In this document: positions 1-5,602 of the stretch, one piece after another
Layout of the letters: every line of letters begins with the position of its first letter
Position numbering within the stretch: position 1 is the stretch's first letter
Assembly: GCA_916720015.1 (NCBI GenBank)
Contig: CAKAPZ010000059.1
Span: 1-6,361 of the forward strand
DNA: 6,361 nucleotides
Direction: 5' to 3'
Source of the DNA: an uncultured Atopobium sp.
Lineage (GTDB): Bacteria > Actinomycetota > Coriobacteriia > Coriobacteriales > Atopobiaceae
Notes under the pieces: generated by a model
Told to the model about the DNA's origin: nothing
What the model saw: the letters and a program-made list of their open reading frames with translations, nothing else
The model's database searches: none
Translations under genes and position numbers: made by a program

Positions 1-230
1 GCGGAATTTACCTATAGTTAGATTTTTTATATTTCGCTATTCATTATTCAGCATATTAAATAAAGTTTATGCATATAAATGTATATCGGTTAATGAGACC
101 TCTTAGCCGTCAGGCAAGATGCTCTAGTTTCCTGGTTAACTTAGTTAAAAGCTAGTCGATTCCCCAGTAAGACCTACCAAAACCGCACTATTTGCACACC
201 AAGCCTAAAAGCCGAAGCTAACACGCTGCA
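1..230. other. AT-rich intergenic stretch, no gene recognised
   Basis: No convincing gene was seen in this stretch on either strand. The first 110 bases are very AT-rich; the remainder is more mixed. A short open stretch at the extreme left edge in plus frame 1 ends in TAG at 19-21. It could be the tail of a plus-strand gene lying outside the window, but six codons are too few to judge. A small AT-only hairpin (TTAAC, loop TTA, GTTAA) lies at 136-148. It sits inside a weak outer pairing of the CTAG tetramers at 124-127 and 152-155. I see no convincing -35/-10 pair here. Confidence 0.4.
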
Positions 231-265
231 GAAAGAAAAAACCGACAGCGCTAAGCTGCCGGTTT
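231..265 (-). terminator. Rho-independent terminator of tRNA-Arg
   Basis: On the minus strand the arm AAACCGGCAGC (265 to 255) pairs with GCTGTCGGTTT (249 to 239). That is an 11-bp stem with one G-U pair and a 5-base loop, followed directly by a U-rich run interrupted by single C/G bases (241 to 231). The wobble pair is G-U only in minus-strand RNA; read as plus-strand RNA it would be an A-C mismatch. This fixes the direction. The hairpin begins 8 bases after the tRNA 3' CCA, so it ends the tRNA transcript. Confidence 0.9.
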
Positions 266-273
266 GAAATCAA

Positions 274-349
274 TGGTGCCCCCGGGCCGATTCGAACGGC
301 CGACACCCGCTTTAGGAGAGCGGTGCTCTATCCCCTGAGCTACGAAGGC
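274..349 (-). tRNA. tRNA-Arg (anticodon CCT)
   Basis: The 76-nt minus-strand sequence folds into a full cloverleaf. The acceptor stem GCCTTCG pairs with CGGGGGC through two G-U pairs, and the D stem is GCTC/GAGC. The anticodon stem CCGCT/AGCGG encloses loop CTCCTAA, giving anticodon CCT. The variable loop is GTGTC and the T stem is GGCCG/CGGCC with loop TTCGAAT. The discriminator base is A and CCA is encoded in the DNA. It reads the arginine codon AGG, usually a minor codon. A promoter lies immediately upstream and a terminator immediately downstream, so it is probably a single-gene transcription unit. Repeat copies of its 3' end, which would suggest an integration site, were not seen in this window. 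Confidence 0.96.
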
Positions 350-358
350 ATGTGGGAT

Positions 359-387
359 ATTCTACTCACGTAGGCTCGCGTACGCAA
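359..387 (-). promoter_or_regulatory. Sigma-70-type promoter of tRNA-Arg
   Basis: On the minus strand, -35 TTGCGT (387 to 382) is followed by a 17-base spacer and -10 TAGAAT (364 to 359). The -10 matches TATAAT at five of six positions and the -35 matches TTGACA at four. Transcription would begin at or within a base or two of the mature tRNA 5' end (349), leaving almost no leader. Prediction by eye, but spacing and position fit well. Confidence 0.75.
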
Positions 388-390
388 ATC

Positions 391-408
391 TTGCTAGCAA
401 GCTAGCAA
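391..408. repeat. Inverted repeat just upstream of the tRNA promoter
   Basis: TTGCTAGC and GCTAGCAA flank a central AA, an 18-bp near-perfect palindrome. It also contains two copies of the self-complementary GCTAGC. It ends 3 bp upstream of the tRNA -35 box. As RNA it would form a 7-bp stem with a CAAG loop, with no U-run after it in either direction, so it is not a standard terminator. It may be a protein-binding site or a simple 3' hairpin for the upstream membrane-protein transcript. Role unknown. Confidence 0.55.
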
Positions 409-471
409 CTGCGTGACGAGAAGTGCTATGCGCTCGCTACCGCTTGCGGCGCCGGCAGCAGCACGAAGCCG

Positions 472-1098
472 CTACTTGCGACGAGCCTTGCGCTCGGCTC
501 TCTTTCTGTCGTACTCGGCCTGACGCTCGAGGTAGAAATCGTTGAGCTTCTTATCGGTCATGCCAGCAACCTTAGCCTCAATCTTCTTGCGAAGAGGACG
601 CATCTTAAAGAAGCTGTAGACGACCGAACCAAAGATGCAGAAGTAAGCAAAGACCAGCATAATGGCAGAAATCATACCAACGCCAGTGTTCAAATCCCTA
701 GACTCAGGAACCATATAAGAAAGTACCAGCGTAATGATGGTTGCTACAAAGCCAAGACCCAGGAAGACCCACCAAACGCGCTCGGCACGATGGTAGTCTG
801 GATCTGCGCGCAGCATTGCCTCAAATCCACGGCTGCGGATATCCTCGCGCTCGCGCTGGCGAGCACGTGCAGCGCGCTTCTCTTCTTTGCTCTTTGGAGC
901 ACTGGAGCCAGAGCCGGAGCCACTCACACGTACAGACGCAGCTGCCTCTCGTACTGGTTTAGCAGTAGCAGCAGATTTGCGACCAAAAGCGGAATACGAA
1001 GGACGCTCAGTCTCCTCAGAGTTTTCTTTCTTTGAAAGGCTTGCGGTAGCCTCACGCGCTTCTTTGGTTGCGCCTGTAATGGTGTCACGCAGTGACAT
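472..1098 (-). CDS. Small basic two-helix membrane protein, unknown function
   Basis: 208 residues; I do not recognise a named family. Residues 1-107 are hydrophilic: an Ala/Ser/Lys/Glu-rich stretch, a short Gly-Ser linker (59-66), then a highly charged Arg/Lys/Glu segment (69-90) likely to be helical. Two membrane helices follow at about 108-130 and 140-164, joined by a roughly 9-residue loop. A basic C-terminal tail (165-208) ends in clustered Arg/Lys. By the positive-inside rule both termini should be cytoplasmic, giving a hairpin topology. The ATG start is well supported: AAGGAG lies 4 bases upstream. The start codon lies inside the end of purC (14-bp overlap), so translation is probably coupled. 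Stop is TAG. No clear terminator follows; the next 50 bases are GC-rich without a U-run. It may be a membrane-anchored scaffold or nucleic-acid-contacting protein, but this is speculation from charge alone. Confidence 0.85.
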   Translation of the reverse strand: MSLRDTITGATKEAREATASLSKKENSEETERPSYSAFGRKSAATAKPVREAAASVRVSGSGSGSSAPKSKEEKRAARARQREREDIRSRGFEAMLRADPDYHRAERVWWVFLGLGFVATIITLVLSYMVPESRDLNTGVGMISAIMLVFAYFCIFGSVVYSFFKMRPLRKKIEAKVAGMTDKKLNDFYLERQAEYDRKRAERKARRK

Positions 1099-2002
1099 TG
1101 GTCTCCTTCAGTGGTACAAACTCAGTTCCCGTAATAATCTGGAATGCCGTACGATAGCGCTCGGACGTGCCCTCAATGACCTCTTCTGGAAGATGAGGTG
1201 GCTCTCCTTGCATGTCCCAGTGGGCTTTCAGCCAATCGCGTACATACTGCTTATCGTAGCTTGGCTGAACGTGTCCCTCAGAATAACCCTCAGCAGGCCA
1301 GAAACGGCTTGAATCAGGTGTAAGGCACTCATCAATAAGTGTAAGTTTTCCATCGATAAAACCAAACTCAAATTTGGTATCCGCAATAATAATTCCACGA
1401 GTTGCAGCATATTCCGCGGCGGCCTTATAAATTGCAAGCGAAGCTTCCTTCAGCTGAGTAGCAACATCTTCGCCAACAATCTCGCAGCAACGCTCAAACG
1501 AGATATTCTCGTCATGATCGCCAAGCTCAGCCTTAGTGGAAGGGGTAAAGATTGGCTCAGGAATCTTTGAGGCCTCGGTCAAACCGTCAGGCAGCTTAAT
1601 GCCGCAGACGGTGCCGTCCTGGTCGTAAGTCTTCTTACCAGAACCAGTAAGGTAACCACGGACGATGCACTCAATTGGCACAGTCTGTGCTTTCTTTACC
1701 AGCATAGCGCGGCCAGCAAGGTACTCAGTGTAATCTGCAAACTGCTCAGGAGTCTGATCTGGCAGAACAGAAATCATGTGGTTAGGCAGAAGATCCTTGA
1801 AGCGATTGAACCAAAATGCGCTAATACGCGTCAGAATTTCTCCCTTAAAAGGAATCTCATCAGGGAGGATAAAGTCAAAAGCACTAATGCGATCGCTCGC
1901 AACCATCAAAAGTTTGTCGCCACAATCATAGATATCGCGGACCTTACCGTGCGAATCGGGACGAAGCTCAGCTCCAGCCACAATGACCTCACTTCTGCGC
2001 AA
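1085..2002 (-). CDS. purC: Phosphoribosylaminoimidazole-succinocarboxamide (SAICAR) synthase
   Basis: A cytoplasmic enzyme of de novo purine synthesis that joins CAIR to aspartate using ATP to give SAICAR, the substrate PurB then cleaves. Up to 305 residues, matching the longer yeast-ADE1-like branch rather than the roughly 237-residue E. coli type. Landmarks are the N-terminal HGKVRDIYD (18-26) of the ATP site, SDRISAFD (36-43), family signature VPIECIVRGYLTGS (108-121) and second signature IIADTKFEFG (205-214), followed by IDECLTPDSSRFW. Start uncertain: the longest frame begins with TTG at 2002, which has no ribosome site. A GTG at 1981 (residue 8) has GTGAGG 5 bases upstream and would give a 298-residue protein that keeps every conserved block; I prefer it slightly. 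It follows the kinase gene by 54 bp and overlaps the next gene by 14 bp. Stop TGA. Confidence 0.96.
   Translation of the reverse strand: MRRSEVIVAGAELRPDSHGKVRDIYDCGDKLLMVASDRISAFDFILPDEIPFKGEILTRISAFWFNRFKDLLPNHMISVLPDQTPEQFADYTEYLAGRAMLVKKAQTVPIECIVRGYLTGSGKKTYDQDGTVCGIKLPDGLTEASKIPEPIFTPSTKAELGDHDENISFERCCEIVGEDVATQLKEASLAIYKAAAEYAATRGIIIADTKFEFGFIDGKLTLIDECLTPDSSRFWPAEGYSEGHVQPSYDKQYVRDWLKAHWDMQGEPPHLPEEVIEGTSERYRTAFQIITGTEFVPLKETNVTA
1103..1108 (-). promoter_or_regulatory. Strong Shine-Dalgarno site of the membrane-protein gene
   Basis: Minus-strand AAGGAG lies 4 bases before the ATG at 1098 and entirely within the last codons of purC. It fixes the start of the downstream gene and supports translation directly off the purC message. 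Confidence 0.8.
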
Positions 2003-2009
2003 AGCGCGT

Positions 2010-2056
2010 TGTATTGCAGGACTTTTGATTGTACGGCAAAATGCCCAAAAATCGGC
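2010..2056 (-). promoter_or_regulatory. Possible weak purC promoter region
   Basis: The short gap between the kinase stop and purC contains minus-strand TACAAT, a fair -10 hexamer, about 25 bases before the TTG start. No good -35 sits 16-18 bases above it. A small GGCA/TGCC hairpin precedes it. No PurR box, riboswitch or terminator was recognised. Weak; purC may simply be read through from the kinase gene. Confidence 0.25.
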
Positions 2057-3562
2057 CTACAACAACGTTTCTGTAACAGAGATATTATTTTGGGTAAGCA
2101 CCGGAAGATGCAGCGAGAAGGTCGTGCCTTTTCCAAGCTCGGATTCTACCGAGATGGTGCCGTTGTGACGGTCCATAATCTCTTTTGTAATTGCCAGGCC
2201 TACGCCAAGACCGCCTGATGCACGCTCACGACTTTCTTCTGCACGCCAGAATCGCGAGAAGGTCTGTGGAATGTCCTCAGGAGCAATTCCCATGCCGTCA
2301 TCAGACACGGAAATAACCGCATCGGTATCGTCAATTGAAACGGTTATGACAACATGACCACCGTCATCGGTGTAGCGGATGGCGTTGCTCAGCAAATTAG
2401 TCAGAGCTTCTCGGATCAAGTCCGAGTCAATATCAACAAAACAGTTGCCCTCGGGCGTCATATCCACAAAGGTTAGCGTGCGATTATTCTCCTTGAAAAG
2501 CGTCTCTTGCACAGCAACAATACTTGCCACCATTGCCACCACATTAACGCTTTCTGGGTTGAACTTTGTCTTTCCGTTCTCAAGCCTTGAAAGGTGGAGC
2601 ATGGCATCTACCAGGCGAGAAAGACGTCTACTCTCAGACACAATGTTTTCCAGGCGCTCTTCATCTGCAGGCAAGATGCCATCTTGAATTGCTTCGACGG
2701 TAGCCATAATTGCCATGAGTGGAGTTCTGAGTTCGTGCGCAACATCGCTGGTCAAACGGCGTTCAAGCTTAATGTCTCTTTCGAGTGAAGACGCCATGTC
2801 ATCAAAGGTTTCTCCCAGGCGCCCCAGTTCATTCTCGCCACGGATACCTGAACGAGCTGCAAGATTGCCGCTTCTAATCTGAACAGCCGTCTCGGTAATG
2901 CGACGCATAGGCTTGGTAAGCGAGCGCGAAGCCAAAATGCCAATCAATCCAGACAGTGAGATTGCAATAGCTGCAGCAAGACTGATTGCCTGGTAGGAGC
3001 CATTACGGAATGCAATATCTCGCTGGGTCAAGAACGGCTCAGAACCAAACGTCCAGATTCTGATGCTGCCTACAGCTTCTCCTTGCAAGTTTTGAACAAC
3101 TGCATACACCACAGCGTCGCCTGTCTGAGGACCAGAGAGCGAACTGTTCACACCAGGTCGACGTGCGTTTGGCGCCGAGTCGTCATACAGCACCACGCCA
3201 GAAACGTCTAAAACCTGGATGCCAATATCGGGATTAGACGATGAGGCTTGGCGCGCAATAGACAGTACGTCAGCGTTCCAGCCGTCTGCACGCGCGTATG
3301 CTTGAGACATGTTAAGCGCGGTATTATCAACGGTATTCTGCAAGTTCTCCCTGGTATAAGCAGTAAAGCGACTCTCCCACACAATACCCAAGACAGAAAT
3401 AAGCACCAAAACCGTCATGACCGCGGTCAGCGCAAAGAACGCCGCCATACGGGTAGTAAAGCTCTGAGTACCAACGGGATCAGGCTTAATAGTTTTGTAA
3501 GAACCCTCAGTTTCCGGAGGGTTCTTAAGAGAATTTGAATGATGTTTCTTGAAGAGCGCCAA
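2057..3562 (-). CDS. HAMP-domain sensor histidine kinase
   Basis: 501 residues, the kinase partner of the adjacent regulator. Order: a polar cytoplasmic N-terminus (1-38), a first membrane helix (about 39-61), an extracytoplasmic region of about 125 residues (62-188) with a segment (114-128) that resembles a PAS/Cache-like sensor fold, a second helix (about 190-212), then a HAMP linker (about 213-265). The catalytic core follows. The H-box is SDVAHELRTPL with phospho-acceptor His276, and the N-box is DLIREALTNLLSNA with Asn389 and Asn393. G1 is DDGMGIAP (421-428), the F-box is FSRFWRAEES and G2 is GGLGVGLAI (450-458). All are intact, so an active autokinase is expected. The start is TTG, 11 bases after the regulator stop and without a clear ribosome site. 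The next Met (residue 39) would remove the cytoplasmic tail, so I keep TTG. Codons 12-22 carry a perfect inverted repeat. The sensed signal is unknown. Confidence 0.95.
   Translation of the reverse strand: MALFKKHHSNSLKNPPETEGSYKTIKPDPVGTQSFTTRMAAFFALTAVMTVLVLISVLGIVWESRFTAYTRENLQNTVDNTALNMSQAYARADGWNADVLSIARQASSSNPDIGIQVLDVSGVVLYDDSAPNARRPGVNSSLSGPQTGDAVVYAVVQNLQGEAVGSIRIWTFGSEPFLTQRDIAFRNGSYQAISLAAAIAISLSGLIGILASRSLTKPMRRITETAVQIRSGNLAARSGIRGENELGRLGETFDDMASSLERDIKLERRLTSDVAHELRTPLMAIMATVEAIQDGILPADEERLENIVSESRRLSRLVDAMLHLSRLENGKTKFNPESVNVVAMVASIVAVQETLFKENNRTLTFVDMTPEGNCFVDIDSDLIREALTNLLSNAIRYTDDGGHVVITVSIDDTDAVISVSDDGMGIAPEDIPQTFSRFWRAEESRERASGGLGVGLAITKEIMDRHNGTISVESELGKGTTFSLHLPVLTQNNISVTETLL
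3498..3527. repeat. Perfect 11-bp inverted repeat inside the kinase start region
   Basis: TAAGAACCCTC (3498-3508) and GAGGGTTCTTA (3517-3527) are exact reverse complements separated by 8 bases. In kinase mRNA the hairpin spans nucleotides 36-65 of the coding sequence, codons 12-22. No U-run follows on either strand, so it is not a canonical terminator. It is well placed to affect translation of the kinase or mRNA cleavage between regulator and kinase. Confidence 0.85.
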
Positions 3563-3573
3563 AACTCTAGAGC

Positions 3574-4287
3574 TTAGGACTCGTGGCTAGCGTTGCCGGC
3601 CTCAAAGCGATAGCCAACACCGTGAACAGTGAACAGCCAGCGAGGATTACGAGGATCATCACCAAGCTTTGCACGCAAATTCTTGACGTGCGAATCAATA
3701 GTGCGCTCATAGCCCTCAAAGTCATAGCCCAGGACCTTCTCGACAAGCTCCATACGTGTGTACACGCGGCCAGGATAGCGAGCAAGGGTGGTGAGCAGCT
3801 TAAACTCTGAAGCAGTAAGGTCAACTTCCTCGTTGTTAATGAGAATCTTGTGACCAGAAATATCAATGGTAAGCGTACCGTAATCAAGCACGTCAACAGC
3901 AGTCTCTGGCTCAGAATACGTGCGGCGGAACAGCGCGCGAACACGTGCCACCAGCTCACGAGGCGAGAAAGGTTTGACAAGGTAGTCATCAGCACCAAGC
4001 TCAAGACCAATAATCCTGTCTTCTACCTCACCTTTTGCGGTAAGCATGATGATAGGCACATTGGAGGTATCTCTAATTGCACGGCAAACGCGCTCTCCAG
4101 AAAGCTTTGGAAGCATGAGGTCAAGGATAACCAGGTCAAATGCATGTTTCTCAAACTCTTCAACTGCACTCTGACCGTCGCCAACACCCTTAACAACGTA
4201 ATTTTCGCGCTCAAGATATGCTGAGACGGCGTCACGGATGACTTTCTCATCTTCGACAATCAGAATTTTCTTCTCGTCGGAAGCCAT
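3574..4287 (-). CDS. OmpR/PhoB-family response regulator
   Basis: 237 residues. The receiver domain (about 6-121) has the acidic pair Glu12-Asp13, phospho-acceptor Asp56 in DLVILDLMLP, the switch Thr83 in MLTAKG and the conserved Lys105 in DYLVKPF. A linker leads to a C-terminal winged-helix DNA-binding domain (about 135-230) with LTASEFKLL, the recognition-helix region RTIDSHVKNLRAKLGD and the C-terminal VHGVGYRF hairpin. It should act as a dimeric transcription factor once phosphorylated by the kinase encoded next door. Start: the ATG at 4287 has AAGGGGAG just upstream. A further in-frame ATG at 4314 has no ribosome site and would add nine residues that fit no receiver domain, so I reject it. 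Stop TAA, 11 bp before the kinase TTG. The 100-bp leader holds inverted and direct repeats that may include its own binding site. Target genes are unknown. Confidence 0.97.
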   Translation of the reverse strand: MASDEKKILIVEDEKVIRDAVSAYLERENYVVKGVGDGQSAVEEFEKHAFDLVILDLMLPKLSGERVCRAIRDTSNVPIIMLTAKGEVEDRIIGLELGADDYLVKPFSPRELVARVRALFRRTYSEPETAVDVLDYGTLTIDISGHKILINNEEVDLTASEFKLLTTLARYPGRVYTRMELVEKVLGYDFEGYERTIDSHVKNLRAKLGDDPRNPRWLFTVHGVGYRFEAGNASHES

Positions 4288-4290
4288 TGT

Positions 4291-4298
4291 CTCCCCTT
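4291..4298 (-). promoter_or_regulatory. Shine-Dalgarno site that fixes the regulator start
   Basis: Minus-strand AAGGGGAG lies 3 bases before the ATG at 4287. The spacing is short but the match is good, and it selects this ATG over the one at 4314. Confidence 0.8.
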
Positions 4299-4316
4299 TT
4301 CTTTTGCCCTGCATGT

Positions 4317-4333
4317 ATGTGCTTATGGCACAT
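4317..4333. repeat. 6-bp inverted repeat in the regulator leader
   Basis: ATGTGC (4317-4322) and GCACAT (4328-4333) are exact inverted arms around a 5-base centre. The repeat lies 30 bp upstream of the regulator start codon. It may be an operator or a small leader hairpin; it has no U-run. Confidence 0.5.
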
Positions 4334-4339
4334 TACGAT

Positions 4340-4364
4340 TATTCATTAATTATTTGTATTCATT
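4340..4364. repeat. Direct repeat TATTCATT, two copies 17 bp apart
   Basis: TATTCATT occurs at 4340-4347 and 4357-4364 (AATGAATA on the minus strand). OmpR-family regulators usually bind direct repeats, but normally at 10-11 bp spacing, so a link is only suggestive in this AT-rich DNA. Confidence 0.35.
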
Positions 4365-4387
4365 CTATCGCTATGCCTACAAATAAT
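4349..4387. repeat. 10-bp inverted repeat abutting the lipoprotein stop codon
   Basis: ATTATTTGTA (4349-4358) and TACAAATAAT (4378-4387) are exact reverse complements around 19 bases. The right arm ends at the base next to the lipoprotein stop codon. The stem is AT-rich (one G-C pair per arm set) and no U-run follows, so it makes a poor terminator. An operator or promoter-proximal binding site for the two-component genes is more likely. The gap from 4288 to 4387 probably also holds their promoter. TAGAAT on the minus strand is the best -10 candidate, but it lacks a good -35. Confidence 0.55.
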
Positions 4388-5599
4388 CTACAAAGAAAAA
4401 ACACGAACTGTCACGGAAGCAGGATATCCGCTGGTAGGGTCTTTAACAGTGGAGTAGGTTACAAAAGAATCACAGTTGCCTTCTCGAGCGGGAAATTCTC
4501 CGTAATCAACGCTTCTATCCATTGAATAAAGCCAGTTTGCCGTTTGATTTTGCGTATCAACAAGCACGTAAGAGGCGCGGCTCTTAATTATGTAAAGGCT
4601 ACCTTTACCTGCCGATATTGCATTAGGTTCACGCTCTATGACGTAAGGATTTTCGCCTGAAGCAGGCAGGATATATGTTCCCATCTTGCCCAACAGACCG
4701 CCCGAGTCATAACTTGCTTCAACTGACACAATAAACTTGTCGTCTACGCGACTTGCTGCAAAAGGTTTGACAGATTGAGGCATAACAAGCTGGTCAACCT
4801 TGGTTTTAAGGTTGTCTCCCAGCAGGTATGCTGTAACGCCATAGTAGGTGCCTTCGGAGGCGCGAACTCGAGGAGTGAGGGTAACTACTCCCTTTGAGAT
4901 AGACGGTGCAGTAGCAAATCTACCTGGAGATTCAACGGCGTCCGTTCCCTCAGAATCCCCCACACGCCACACGTAGCAGTGCGAAGATTCACGGGTTTTC
5001 TCGCCAGAAGAAGCTGGTTGGACTAGCCAAACCACCTTATCGTCTCCGCAGGCAAACGGAGCCGGGTCCCAGTTTTTATCAGCTTTGTAGAGGACCTTTG
5101 CATCTCCAGTAAGCTTACCGTCAGAAAATGGTGCGGCAAGAAGCTCCCAGTCAAAGGTTGTAGTGTCCACCTCAACCCATGCATAAACGGAGTCGGAGCA
5201 GCGAACGTCGTAAATTACGGCGGTGGTATTGTTCATCTGAGCCGCAGGAACAACGTCAACAACCTGGCCAGACGTCAGCGAAAGAGCAGAGCCCTTTACC
5301 ATTGGCGTAGCAGATGCGCCGGCCGTGGTGACGGGAATCCAATTTCCATCGGCTGGATGCAGCACGCTTCCCAGAGGAAGGCTCCAGGTCTGGCTAGGTT
5401 GGGCAGAATACTCCGTCGAGCTATATGAGTCCAGCACATTTGTGCCAGAAGACTCGTCAAGTACCAGCGGTTTTCCTGCATCTCCCGAGCCTTCTTGATG
5501 AGAGCAGCCAGCCGCGATGCTAATTGCACCCGCAACTACGACACCTGCCGCTCCCGTCTTAAAGAAGTTTCGACGAGAAATGTTCCCAAACAGTGACAC
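4388..5599 (-). CDS. Tat-exported lipoprotein, probable beta-propeller
   Basis: 403 residues; family not recognised. The N-terminus has a twin-arginine motif SRRNFFK (8-14), a hydrophobic stretch (17-31) and a lipobox ending AAGC with Cys32. It should be exported folded by Tat, lipidated and held on the outer face of the membrane. A Ser/Gly-rich linker follows. From about residue 129 the chain shows six loosely similar units of roughly 35-48 residues (near 129, 180, 227, 279, 325 and 370). Each has a short PFA/PxA-like turn, then alternating hydrophobic strands rich in Tyr, Trp and Val, as in WD/TolB-like propellers. No catalytic motif was seen. The start is GTG, 3 bases after the purB stop. 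That stop is in the same frame, so no earlier GTG or ATG is possible. There is no clear ribosome site, suggesting coupling to purB. It may present a ligand or stress signal to the kinase encoded downstream; that is inference. Confidence 0.9.
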   Translation of the reverse strand: MSLFGNISRRNFFKTGAAGVVVAGAISIAAGCSHQEGSGDAGKPLVLDESSGTNVLDSYSSTEYSAQPSQTWSLPLGSVLHPADGNWIPVTTAGASATPMVKGSALSLTSGQVVDVVPAAQMNNTTAVIYDVRCSDSVYAWVEVDTTTFDWELLAAPFSDGKLTGDAKVLYKADKNWDPAPFACGDDKVVWLVQPASSGEKTRESSHCYVWRVGDSEGTDAVESPGRFATAPSISKGVVTLTPRVRASEGTYYGVTAYLLGDNLKTKVDQLVMPQSVKPFAASRVDDKFIVSVEASYDSGGLLGKMGTYILPASGENPYVIEREPNAISAGKGSLYIIKSRASYVLVDTQNQTANWLYSMDRSVDYGEFPAREGNCDSFVTYSTVKDPTSGYPASVTVRVFSL

Positions 5600-5602
5600 G
5601 AT

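Noticed and set aside
1..230. A structured noncoding RNA or riboswitch in the left intergenic region
   Set aside because: Only a weak AT-rich hairpin was found; no conserved riboswitch, T-box, 6S or tmRNA landmark could be recognised.
274..349. tRNA-Arg as an attachment site of an integrated element
   Set aside because: No duplicated tRNA 3' end, integrase or foreign-looking gene is visible within the window.
420..471. GC-rich inverted stretches after the membrane-protein gene as a terminator
   Set aside because: Several small GC-rich pairings are possible, but none is followed by a U-run, and they compete with one another.
887..1312. 141-codon open frame on the plus strand across the membrane-protein and purC genes
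   Set aside because: It lies opposite two well-supported genes, spans their junction and shows no family motif; an antisense shadow.
1778..2218. 146-codon plus-strand open frame opposite purC and the kinase 3' end
   Set aside because: Low-complexity translation without motifs, opposite the conserved ATP-binding end of the kinase and the purC N-terminus; a shadow.
4285..4314. Longer response-regulator start at the ATG at 4314
   Set aside because: No ribosome site precedes it, and the real Shine-Dalgarno sequence would lie inside the added codons.
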